Under the pieces are notes generated by a model. It was not told where the DNA came from. It made no database searches and worked only from the letters and a program-made list of their open reading frames with translations. Source: Neckera pumila (lineage: Eukaryota; Streptophyta; Bryopsida; Hypnales; Neckeraceae). Taken from it: DNA of 64,000 nucleotides. Of this stretch, positions 12,601 through 22,530 are shown one piece after another. The DNA lies in NCBI GenBank assembly GCA_963969595.1, contig OZ018409.1:19066975-19130974 (forward strand). The letters run 5' to 3'. The number at the start of each line of letters is the position of its first letter. The first letter of the stretch is position 1. The translations under genes were made by a program, and so were the position numbers.

Positions 12601-13215
12601 ATATAAAACTACTTCATTGCAAACAACAATAGTACTTAGTTAAAAACGATTAGATAGACTACTCCATTGCAAACAACTATAGAATTCCTAGACCTTTATT
12701 AACACACGTCTTAGCCGCAATATAGTTAAGTTGGCTCCTATAAAACTAATACTAGTGTAGAATGTTGCCTTATCTTATTTACCTTTCGCTAAACAACAAT
12801 AGAAGTCCTAGAGCTTTAATTTCTTGACACATTCCCAAGCTTGGTTCCTATAAAACTAATACAAATATTGGATGTTGCCTTATTTATTCACCTTTCACTA
12901 AAGCAAGAAGCCCCTCAAGCTTATACAAACTTGAAATTGTGTTTAGAGCATTTAACAACAATTAGGGTAGTTAGACAAAACTTTGATCACCTCTATGAAC
13001 TATGTAAAGCCCCTCAATCTCATACAAACTTGAAATTGTGTTTAGAGCATTGAACAACAGCTAGGGTAGTTAGACAAAACTTCAATCACCTCTATGAGCT
13101 TTGTAAGACACAATCTCGACTTCTCTATAAACTATGAAAAAACAAAAACTATAATTCACAAAACATGTACAAGTTTTGACTACTCTATAAACTATGAAAA
13201 ACAAAAACTCTAACT
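12600..13215. repeat. Nested tandem repeats
   Basis: Three tandem arrays: GCAAACAAC(A/T)ATAG units near 12620-12800; two ~110-bp units at about 12905-13120 sharing CTTGAAATTGTGTTTAGAGC; and two ~65-bp units at about 13125-13215 sharing CTCTATAAACTATGAAAAA. The apparent plus-strand protein (LKLCLEHLTT... repeated) is just the translated repeat. Confidence 0.6.
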
Positions 13216-13227
13216 TACAAAATATGT

Positions 13228-13494
13228 TAGTGCCCTCTAGAAAGTAAGGTAACCTCTACAAAGTTTTTGCACAAATAGGAAACCATCAAATCTATTAGTT
13301 TAGTTTATTGAATATAGCTGATAATTTTTAAGCGAGTCATCAAGCTCTAGCTGATAATTTTGGTAAATCCAAAAAAGTCTTCTTCAAATCAACTTACTAA
13401 TTTGAGCTAGGAGGTAAAATTTGTAAAATTCACCATGTTATATAGTCACAGGGGTTACCTTACTTTCTCGCCTTACTTTCTCGAGGGCACTGTA
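13228..13494. mobile_element. MITE with AGTGCCCTCGAGAAAGTAAGG termini
   Basis: Left AGTGCCCTCTAGAAAGTAAGG-TAACC and right (inverted) CAGTGCCCTCGAGAAAGTAA are near-perfect inverted ends; the right end repeats CTTACTTTCTCG twice. Flanking TA is compatible with a Tc1/mariner/pogo-type TA target site. No ORF. Confidence 0.6.
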
Positions 13495-14074
13495 GTTGTT
13501 ACATTGAATGGACAATTGTATGATCTGTAAGTTACTGTTTGCCACTGGAGATTGGCGTCATTGTTTCATAAGATTGACGAGCGACTTGATTCATAATTCT
13601 ACAACTCTACAACTGCCGTTTGTTTTTGAGCTTTGAGTAGATTTGGGACACCATTTTGGATCTAGAATCGCGCTAATTTAACGAAATGGACAAAATTGAC
13701 GATGAGGGAAAGTTGAGTCATGCAATCACACATTCAAGAGGAAGAGCGTGAAATCATGTTTTATTGCAAGAGAAAGTTGTCATGCGATCAATCATATCTT
13801 CAATGTCGTTAAATTGGCTTGATGGCCTGCCCTTGAAATTGTGACAGAAGTCTCCTAATTTGAACCTCGTATAAATATATTTACGTTTCAGTCTGCGCAT
13901 TCAGGATGTGCCGAAGTGGTGGAATACCGCTAATTTAACGAAATTGACTTTGCATTCAAGAAGAGGAAGAGTCTGATTATATAGAAATATAATCTTTTCA
14001 TTTTATTTCAAGGACATAAATGACAATTCCACTCCTTTGCTGCATAATGTAATTAATAAGGCCGATCAAATAGT
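13495..14074. other. Intergenic with two copies of the dispersed motif
   Basis: Contains CGCTAATTTAACGAAAT at 13670-13687 and 13928-13945, each followed by a CATTCAAGA(A)GAGGAAGAG block, so this is a ~260-bp spaced direct duplication. It lies immediately 3' of the RING gene. Confidence 0.5.
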
Positions 14075-15073
14075 TCAAGTCAGATCATCTTCACGTTCAT
14101 CGCGAGCATCGAAGAGGGCATCGATATCCTCGAGTGTGGCCTCCATGTCGTCCATAATTTCATCCGCCACACGATCATCGGAGACGGCACCGATATCCTC
14201 GAATGTGGCCCCCATGTCGACCAGGATTTCATGCACCATACGATACAATCTCGCTCGATAGGACTCAAACCTGTTTCCGCCACTGTCGTCCATGCCCCGA
14301 GGATTCAATCGAAGGTTGCGTTGCGTGCGAATAGATCGAGATGCAACCCCCAAGCCAATGCTACGTGCAGTAGAGTAAGATGGGCGCAGGCGATCGCCAC
14401 CCCCGAAACCAAACAATTCGCCTACAAAGCCATGGCGGGGAATGGGGGACGGCAGATTGCGCAGGCTCCGAGCTGCGTCTGTCTGCGTCTGCGTGTGCAT
14501 CTGCGTAATCCTTGCAGGCGGATTGGGCCGTGGAGGGATGTCCGTGTCGGAAGTTACCACAGCCGCCGCCCGTGGACGGATGGCTGTGTTGAGAGCAGCC
14601 GCTACCAACTGGGGTAGTACCAAGTGGGGGCGTCGAGGGGTAGCGGTAAAGAAAGAAGCTTTAGTGGGACGGGGAGGGATTGCGGTGATGGAAACAGGCG
14701 CAGCCGCCGAGACTGTGGGACGGGGAGAGGTGGCAGTGCCGGGAGCAGCCGCGGCTGTTGTAGTGCCAGTGGTCGTTGGCCGTTCAGTTCCAGACCTGGG
14801 CGATGCTACGTTGTCGTAGCCGTAGATGGGAACGATGTTGAACCCTTCTCTTAACAAAGTTCCACAAACTGGGCATGACTTTGTAATTGCTGGGCCAGCT
14901 TGGACCCCAGGACCCTGCTCCGGCCAGGATCGGTACAGACATAGCCAACAAAATACGTGACCACAGTAAGTTAAAACAGGATTGTTGGGCATGCGGCGTA
15001 AGCAGATGTTGCATGCCAACTCCGATTGAGTCCTAGGACCTCCCGACTGGGTCGAACGAGAACTGCCGTCCAT
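14075..15073 (-). CDS. RMA-type RING finger E3 ubiquitin ligase
   Basis: A 332-residue single-exon frame starting at MDGSSRSTQ (ATG 15073-15071); an upstream TTG would add GVENRNSGRYSS but has no ATG. RING at about residues 20-75: CNIC, YCGHVFCWLC, CPVC, all eight metal ligands present, followed by NIVPIYGYDN as in RMA1/RNF5. The middle (about 85-230) is T/A/P-rich with repeated PRPT/PPRP, likely disordered. The C-terminus has two related acidic modules (MGATFEDIGAVSDDR and MEATLEDIDALFDAR) and ends EREDDLT. The C-terminal membrane anchor of classical RMA proteins is not visible. The gene is GC-richer than its flanks. It is paralogous to the partial gene at 1-344 and was duplicated together with its upstream region. 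Confidence 0.8.
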   Translation of the reverse strand: MDGSSRSTQSGGPRTQSELACNICLRRMPNNPVLTYCGHVFCWLCLYRSWPEQGPGVQAGPAITKSCPVCGTLLREGFNIVPIYGYDNVASPRSGTERPTTTGTTTAAAAPGTATSPRPTVSAAAPVSITAIPPRPTKASFFTATPRRPHLVLPQLVAAALNTAIRPRAAAVVTSDTDIPPRPNPPARITQMHTQTQTDAARSLRNLPSPIPRHGFVGELFGFGGGDRLRPSYSTARSIGLGVASRSIRTQRNLRLNPRGMDDSGGNRFESYRARLYRMVHEILVDMGATFEDIGAVSDDRVADEIMDDMEATLEDIDALFDARDEREDDLT

Positions 15074-16164
15074 GCTCGAGTATCTTCCAGAATTACGATT
15101 TTCAACTCCCAAAGTATGAAAACAGCTTCAAGCGTCACTTCGCAGAAAATAACCTGATGGAAAAAGCATATATAATCGTAAAGAACAATCCTGCAATCTG
15201 GAGTGTTAGGAAATCACGCACCAGCAACATTTCACACATTTGGAGATGAAAGACTCATCCGAACGCAAAAAAGTATTGAGCAATCGTAGCCAATTGAAAT
15301 CTCTTCCTGTCAAAAGGTGATAGGAAAAAGCATACATTTCTAAGGCATGGTCACATTCGATAACATGGGGTGTGACAAACTGCTAAAATTGTGGCATTCT
15401 AGTGCATACGAGTATTAAAAGCTAGGCCTGGCATACTTAGACCTGAATTTCAGAAGGGCATATAGAGAAGTTCTAAGTTTTGGGAACATTTCTATTTTAA
15501 TAACTACGTCGATACAGCTTCTGCAACACTGATATTATATCTAATCACTCATAAGAGTGTACCGTAGATGAATCAGCAGGGGCAAACGATTCTCGTGAGT
15601 GCAAACCAGTGTAGGACGATGAAATCCTACCTCAGAACAAACCCGTTGGTGTCCCTTTCAATTCTAATATAGGCCACTGCCCCTCCACTTCGTTTTCTCT
15701 CGCACAAACTCAAATCGCACAGTCAAGCTGAAATCTATGTCTATGGCACCAGGGCCGTTGTCCTTTTATTCGCCTGAGTGGTGTCCAGTCTCGGTAGCAA
15801 CAGTTGGCTGGCATCGGCTATATGAAGCCTCGGTAGTAAACCTCTGTGTGAGTCCTCGGTTGTGGATCTAAAATAAAGTCTTGTAGATAGGATATCTTAT
15901 TTTTTGATGTGTGCGGTACTTTGTTTTCAGCTCATGATAAGGACACTTACGGAAAGACCAATCGGTTTGTATACAGGAACCTGAACACCCTCGAAGCCGA
16001 GTTTCTCAAGAGACTCTGACTCTGAATCGGGATCTGAATATTGATAGCGGATGATTTTTAGAAATGGGTGGTCAACTAACTGGGAAGTGAATGGAACTCA
16101 AGGACCAATTACGCAAAGTTTTCTTTTGCGATTACTAAAGTGACCGAAACCGCGGGTGCGTACT
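15074..16164. other. Intergenic between RING gene and lipase 3' end
   Basis: Upstream region of the RING gene, downstream flank of the lipase. Conserved in copy 1 over most of its length. No ORF of note. Confidence 0.5.
15166..15176 (-). promoter_or_regulatory. TATA-like element of the RING gene
   Basis: ATTATATATGC on the minus strand, about 93 bp upstream of the ATG, identical in copy 1 (486-496). Confidence 0.4.
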
Positions 16165-19100
16165 CTATACATCATCGTCTCTCTCATCCAGATTATAGGA
16201 AGAGTTTGAGATTTCCTCAAAATAGCTTCGTAACTTGCAACCCGGATGAGAAATTCGGTCACTAACCTTCCTGGAATGCAAAGGGTTCCGCCCGCTAGGA
16301 CCTTCTAACACCGTTTTCGGCGAGCCATAGCTCTCCACTTGATCCTCAAAGCTTATGTCACACTCCACCTGCAACTCTTGACTCTGTAACCTGTATTGTT
16401 CACAGACGCTTTCCAAGCCAAGTGCTGGCGAACTGGGAGCCTCATCCTGCTCCTCGGCTGTTTGGAAATCCCCCCTTTCATGCAGCGACTCGCCTGGCCA
16501 AGCAGGATCACCGAACAGTGATGATAATTCCGCTCCATGGCTATCATCTATAGTATCACATTCTTCCACAAGATGAACTTGGTCGGAGACAGTGTGGGCC
16601 ACAGCACATCTGCGAGAGGAAGGGTTGCTGCTTGCGCAGGAACAGAGGTGGTCAAGCAAGTAATCCTCGGTTTCGACGTCGCTTGGTGTGCCATATCCTG
16701 GAGTACTTTGTTCTAAAGGAAGCTCATCGCCGGTGCAAGTGCCAACTCCCGGAGCTGAGGACTGGTTTGTGGTGGTTTCATTCGATTGAAGAGAGCTTTT
16801 TGGAGAAGCTACGTCGTGGTAATTGACTTCTTGATGAAGAGCGTGACGTTCCCGACGGTGAAGCTCATTGATGTATTCGTCCAGCATGAGCTCAATTCCA
16901 CAGCTTGCGTGAATGGCTGAAAGTTTGGCCCACGTGCAACGACGCCCGGCCATGGCCGCCTTCCTTAGCTCATTCGGCGACTGGTCGACATGCAGAGTGA
17001 AGATGGCCTGGACACAATGACAACCATGTTGAGTGCATGTTGGACAAGAAAAACTGAAAGAATAGTTGAACAGTGGCAAATCGATCACTCGCGGTTTAGG
17101 AACCTGATCTCGTGACCACTATTACCAGTAGCAACTCATCTCTTCCAATGTACTTGAGTGGCATTCAATAAGTATGACATGGATAAATGCCAATGGCCAC
17201 AGATCTTTGAATGGAATTTGGGGTTGCCTTCTATCCTTTCAACAGTGGTGTAGGGGACATCACTGTGAAGGGACAGAAGGCAACCCCAAATTCCATTCAA
17301 AGATCTGTGGCCATTGGCATTTATCCATCACCTAATTAGGGTTATGGCTCCAACAGTTCTGCCACTTTGTATGATTGCATAAAACTTCATACATAGTGAT
17401 AATTTTTTTTGCCAAACAAGCAGATTGAATGATTTGTCTCTTGTTGAGATCTGTCCACAATTCTGCACATCTCCAAATCAAGCATCACACTCTTATGTAC
17501 GCTAAATGTCTAAAGTGACGGAACAAGTATGTTCTTCTGTATCTCTGGTGTGATAAACAATGGTAATGGAACCTGGAAATCCAAAGGTTTATACAAAATG
17601 ACGCTATCGTTCTTATATACAGCGTATCAACTTGAAGTCGCAGGATTAATTAGTTACCTGAGAAAATGTGATTGGCAAGATGATATTGATATCACCTTCA
17701 AATCGCAGGATTAACGAGTTACCTGAGAAAACGTGATTGGCAAGATGATATTGATATCACCTTCCCATTTCTGTGCGCAGTGACTTGTAAGACCTCGCAG
17801 CGTGACCCTCATCTCCAACAGCTGAGTGCAACGATGCCTGACCTCCATCTCCATCAAATTCAGAAGCTGCAATCATTTCACCCAAAGGTGACCAAAATCA
17901 GTGAATATGGAGCCATAACCCTAATTAGATGGAAGGTCATCCTGACAAAAGTCATTGCCTGTTTGGTCTCGGGAAGGCCCTGGAGCTAATAGGGAACCCA
18001 CCCCTTGTACAAAGGTGTTCTAGAAAACCTAGCCAAATGATAATTGGTAGGGTTTATGTTAGAAACTGCCTTAATGGCATTACAATTAACACACTTTACC
18101 ACGACTAGGTTTTAGGGAGAGGGGGAATTTCTACTATTAAACAAATAGTCAGAAACCTTGGCATGTGGGTTCTAACCTTGGCTACAAGAGATGAGCGGTC
18201 TTGAATTGACTCCTTGAAATGCAGCCACGATGCCATGTAAGGACTGGCTTGACTAACAATGAAATGGTTGACATTGAAAAGCTCCCGAACCTGTCGAAAA
18301 GGGATCCCTGTTTCTAAGCTTGTCCTGCTTCCTACCTTCTCAAAGGTTACCTGCCTCCGCAATTAACATAAAATATGTCATCAGCATCATGCATCAAAAT
18401 TACTCAAGTATATAATCCAACTCAAAAGAAGACATTGTGTTTTAAAGAAGCTTTGGAATTTTAGGTAGAGGACACTAAAACCAGTAGTGACTTGATCTCA
18501 AATCCTCTCCTGATTCTGTTATCATCACCAACTCATCTCTTCATGGCCTTCAATTAGCAAGCTGCGCGTAAGAAAGCATGACTTGGTCATGTGTTTATGG
18601 CCATTGCTCTTTGAATGGAAATGGGTTTGTCTAATATCAGTTCAAGGTGGTCTACAACCTCCCATTTTGATCTATTTCATACATTTAGTGATAAAACAAT
18701 TTTATCTCATGAGAGTTTGACCCTTTCACCCGAAGTGATCTCTAGTGAGCTCAAAAGAGATCTCCCATATGGAAGCACAATCCTAAGCATTTGTAAAAAT
18801 GTGAAAAACAGTATTCTCTATCCTATTCTAAAATGAATTTGCTTTCACAAAAATTAATATGCATCATACGAACACTCACTTTCGTTGGTGGAAAGTATGG
18901 CACAATTCGGTCAAACCGATCCTTGATCATGAGCTCCGGTCGGTGGAGAAGGCCATAAGGCGGCACACACGACACTGCAACAGCGCTCCAGATAACAACA
19001 TGAGGAGAAGCCAAATAATTCAAAAACTGCGCAGGCTGGTAACCCAGAGGACAAGCAGGAACCGTGATTCCCAAGATGCGACCCGACAAGTCAAAGGCCT

Positions 19101-20938
19101 CTTCAAAGGTAAGATCTCCCAAGAGTTCCTGCATGTTTTGCTCAAGCTTCTCAATTTCATACGGTCTAGCATCTTGAGTTCTTAGCCGATATGCTGCGAC
19201 GTAAACTGTGCTCAGTTTCGCATAGAAGTCCATTGGGAGCGACGGGTCATCAAAGAAGTGTCGGAGATCGGAGGCCGTCCGAGTGGTTGCAAACGAGGCC
19301 ACGATCGCGCCCAGGTTTGCGCCCACAATCACACTGGGAAGGAGCTGGTGCTCTACTAGAGTCCGAAACACTGATGAATGAAATGTTCCAAGTGCCACAT
19401 GGCCACTGAACACTAGGGCTGTCCTTCCAAATCGTTGCCGTGTCTCGGTTAAAAAGGTTAGCTTCTCCTCTAGAGAAAACTCGTCTACATTCATTTCGCA
19501 TACTGCTCGAAGCTGGGTTCTGCCACAACATGCTAGCATTAGCTCATAGAAACACCAGCGTATTGACCTCTGTATACGGATAATTGTTAAATCCATTACC
19601 GGAAAGTCTCCATTGGGTCTGTTCTGGGACTCCAAGGAGTCTGCTTTGGTTCTCTGACGCATATTGAGCTTGATACAGACAAATGGAGGTGGAATTAGTC
19701 TGAACAGAAACTACAAAAAGAAGTTAACTTTCAAATTAACTTTCCAGTGTACTTCGTTCCATTGGATTGGGAATTGAATAGAAAAATATATGACTATTTC
19801 TGTGACAAGTGGTCTTATTCAATAATACTCCGGAACGTTTTGATTCTTTTAAGATATGTCAAATTCATCTTTTTAATACAAATTATCATTGCATTATCAT
19901 CCAAAAGTTGCCAAAAATGGGAAAACCAATTTGGAAAAGCTACTTTGCATTTCTTGTGTAATTCGGCTATTGGGGAAACAATGAAGAACTGCAATCCCTA
20001 AAGACTAAGCAACCCACTTTATTTTTTTTTAGAATTTGGGTAGGCTCTGTTGACTTTACAATTTTTGAATTTTTGCATGAAATTCTATGATGGATGCTAA
20101 TCATTCTAGTCTACATGTGAAGCTTTGTTTCACATCCAATAATCCAATAAACACTGTAGAAGTTGATATTTTTTTTTTAATTTCATTGTCAAAGAGGGCA
20201 GCTAAAAATATATTCAAAAAAATTATTAATTAATTTTCTTGAATTTAACAGATTGATGCCTACTCAAAAACATTTGAACCATTCAATTCCAAATAATGAG
20301 GTGAAAGTTATGAGGAGTTCTAGTTTGTAGGCAATGAAGGTAGAAAAAACATATAAGGTTGATTTTTGAACTCAATTTTGAAATTTTTCAAATAAAAACA
20401 AAAAATAGAATACCAATTGTTTACTAGAGCAATTCTCAATTTCTTATAAAATTTATTAGCAATTTTGTATTTTTTTTCATTCAATACCACCTTCCACTTT
20501 ATAATTTTCTGAAAAGTGAATATGAAATTTTTTTTGGTTAATTTTTTTACAAATATTCTCAACCCATTTTCCAATATATAGTTGACTAAAATGCACAAGT
20601 TATGAAATCATATATGTGTATTTCTATAAAAATGTTGAAAGACAAAACTTCACCTTTTAGGACTAGAAAAGCCTACATTTTGAAGTTTAGGCACATTGAA
20701 CTTACAATCAATGGGTGGGAATACTTACTCTCTAATTTTGGAAGGTTGTACTTGAACAAGTTAAGTAAAGGATCCTACAATTGGTTTCATTCAAAAATAA
20801 ATATAGATGAAGATTTGAGCTAGTTTTGGAGACAAGTATTTAAAAGTAGTTTTGAGCCCCTGGACATCAAAGAACTTTAAAGGATAAACTTTTGAGTTCA
20901 TTTTCATATATGATATGATCCCAAATCAAAAAGCACTA

Positions 20939-21003
<65 letters not shown>

Positions 21004-21630
21004 ATTGTATGTATGCGCCAAAATTAATGTCAAGCATAAGAAAAAAATACTGGACAATAACCACCTGCATGAAAAGAATTACATTTTGATAACATACCTG
21101 ACTTCTTTGATGTAGTCACGAATGACCACAGGAACTTCTCTTCTATACTTATGAAGATCGCGATTACACATGTTTCCAAGGTGCCGGATGAGGTCAGCCC
21201 GCAAGCAGAAGAGAATCTCATCAGTGGTCCCTTCCTTGCGCCTCAGTTGCAGTTCCCGTAGCTTTCCCTGGACGTATGCCTCATCATATAACTTTGCTTC
21301 ATTGACACCACTCTCGAAGTGAAGCATGCTAGCTGCATGAGTCCAGTCGTTGTACGTAATTGCCGTGCTCATTAAATTCCTCCAGTATCTTCTGCGAGAC
21401 ACTATGTCCGCCTCTTTGGTCTTCCGCCATTTCGCAAGCAGCTTAAAAAGAGTAACAAGAATGGTGACTGTGGATGCCCCCGCGAATAGCCATTTCTTAT
21501 AGACTGGCCCCGTGTGTGTCCATAACCAATGGGACAGCACAGTCAAAAGTACTACTAGTGACAGCCAGCACCCTTGTCGAAGGTATAGAAGGTAAAGATC
21601 TCGATTCCAACTCGATACCAATTCCAGTTT
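16165..21630 (-). CDS. SDP1-like patatin-domain lipase family protein, probable pseudoenzyme
   Basis: Exons (minus): 21098-21630 (hydrophobic segments LVVLLTVLSHWLW and LFAGASTVTILVTLF, then RRRYWRNLM, HAASMLHFE, ILFCLRADLIRHLGNMCN), 18880-19519 (TQLRAVCE, FGRTALVFSGHVALGTFH, NYLASPHVVIWSAVAVSC), 18177-18350 (RELFNVNHFIVSQASPY), 17723-17866 (MEMEVRHRCTQLLEM), 16165-17007 (AAMAGRRCTWAKLSAIHASCGIEL, acidic tail). Splice phases agree at every junction. The order matches SDP1, the oil-body triacylglycerol lipase. The nucleophile elbow GxSxG is GANLG (Ser to Asn), the glycine loop SGGASLG is SGHVALG, and the dyad DG is replaced (SRTSLETG for RDGSLETD), so catalysis is unlikely. The first exon (before 21630) is not certain. 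Frames are open, which favours a divergent paralogue over a fresh pseudogene. Confidence 0.75.
17179..17328. repeat. Perfect 54-bp-arm hairpin in a lipase intron
   Basis: Left arm 17179-17232 and right arm 17275-17328 are exact reverse complements (ends ATGGATAAATGCC and GGCATTTATCCAT). Pairing continues imperfectly inward (TCAACAGTG with CACTGTGA), leaving a small loop. A diverged half copy is at 18597-18640 in the next intron. It could be a young MITE or a small-RNA foldback precursor. Confidence 0.8.
17638..17767. repeat. 65-bp tandem duplication of an exon end plus its splice donor
   Basis: Unit 2 (17703-17767) holds the last ~45 bases of a lipase exon and its donor TTTTCTCAG/GTAACT. Unit 1 (17638-17702) repeats it downstream on the coding strand, so a second identical donor follows. 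65 is not a multiple of three, so use of the decoy would shift the frame. Confidence 0.75.
19520..21097 (-). other. Large lipase intron with AT-rich repeats
   Basis: 1.58-kb intron between AGTCAG/GTATG and GGCAG/AACCC. Contains the TA microsatellite and a stretch at 20280-20340 that resembles the interior of the TTAA elements (AAAGTTATGAGGAGTT). Confidence 0.55.
20942..21003. repeat. (TA)n microsatellite
   Basis: About 30 TA units with one G interruption near the right end. Intronic. Confidence 0.95.
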
Positions 21631-22132
21631 CTACAAACCGAGTACGTTATGATTAACACCAGAGAGCAACAAGTCCGCTCAATGAAATCTACGATTTTGG
21701 AGAGGAAAAAGTATTACATGTGGAATCGAAAGAAAGCATTTTAAAATTTCCTTTGATTTAAGACAAAATCAAAATAAAGACAGTCCAGTTTTTCAATGAC
21801 AAGCACTCTCCTACTCAAGCAATTCAGGGCATTTTACCTCAGAGGAATCCTGCTCAATTGGTGTTGGTGCTTTTCCTTGATTACTTGCGTTCCTACTCGG
21901 TAGAAAAGCTAGAATCGATCAGTGGGAATAAAACAAAATGGTATTCTTGAGGCATCAGACTATTTCTTAGATGATAGCCAGGAGAATATTTACCTAATTG
22001 TCTGTTACCCTACTGCCAAACATGAAGGTACCCCTGAAAATAGGACAGATATTTATTAAAATTTTGGGCAACTGCTAAATTTTTTTCTAAAATCACTGAA
22101 AACTGCCAATCTTATTCATTTATTGACCGGCA

Positions 22133-22245
22133 AATGTACTGTTCTTCACTAATTCTGGTGACACAAAATGGGGTCTCATCTAAATTGTGTATTTCACAAT
22201 ATGATCTATCAAATTGGACTACTAAAAACCATGAATCCTTGTCTT
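22133..22245 (-). repeat. Dispersed repeat family L, copy 1
   Basis: Reverse complement contains AAGGATTCATGG, GATGAGACCCCATT and TCACCAGAATTAGTGAAGA, shared with 23869-24110, 27768-28035 and 49790-49965. Lies upstream of the lipase coding exons. Confidence 0.6.
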
Positions 22246-22259
22246 ACATTATAGGTTAA

Positions 22260-22530
22260 AACAGTACACAAACCTGGATGTAAACAACCACCGCGTCAAC
22301 CAACCCAACATCCAGCCACAGCCTTGGCCTACTAAAATTGATAGAGAGGACCCGGTAGATGGATACAGAAATGACAATGCAATTTGAGTCACAGGTACTG
22401 CCATGATGAGCGCTGTCAAGATCCAAGTTGTTGAATCTGTATACAAAGACGACACAATTACCGCAACATCTCTTTCCCGAAGCCAAGTCCTCATGACGAT
22501 AGAAGTTTACGAAAATCTCTACGCTCTTCA
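22260..22530 (-). other. Candidate upstream exon of the lipase gene
   Basis: An open frame ends at a possible donor ATCCAG/GTTTGT in the phase (0) expected by the exon starting at 21630. No conserved motif confirms it; alternative frames are also open and hydrophobic. Confidence 0.2.

Larger units (their letters stand above)
14730..16279. repeat. Segmental duplication, copy 2
   Basis: Direct counterpart of 1-1535. It includes the RING 5' half, ~1.1 kb of intergenic DNA and the 3' ~115 bp of the lipase coding sequence. Copy 2 has ~90 bp (about 15645-15740) missing from copy 1. Confidence 0.85.

Noticed and set aside
14231..14854. Several plus-strand ORFs of 76-128 codons
   Set aside because: Antisense to the GC-rich, stop-poor RING gene; only the minus frame has the RING motif.
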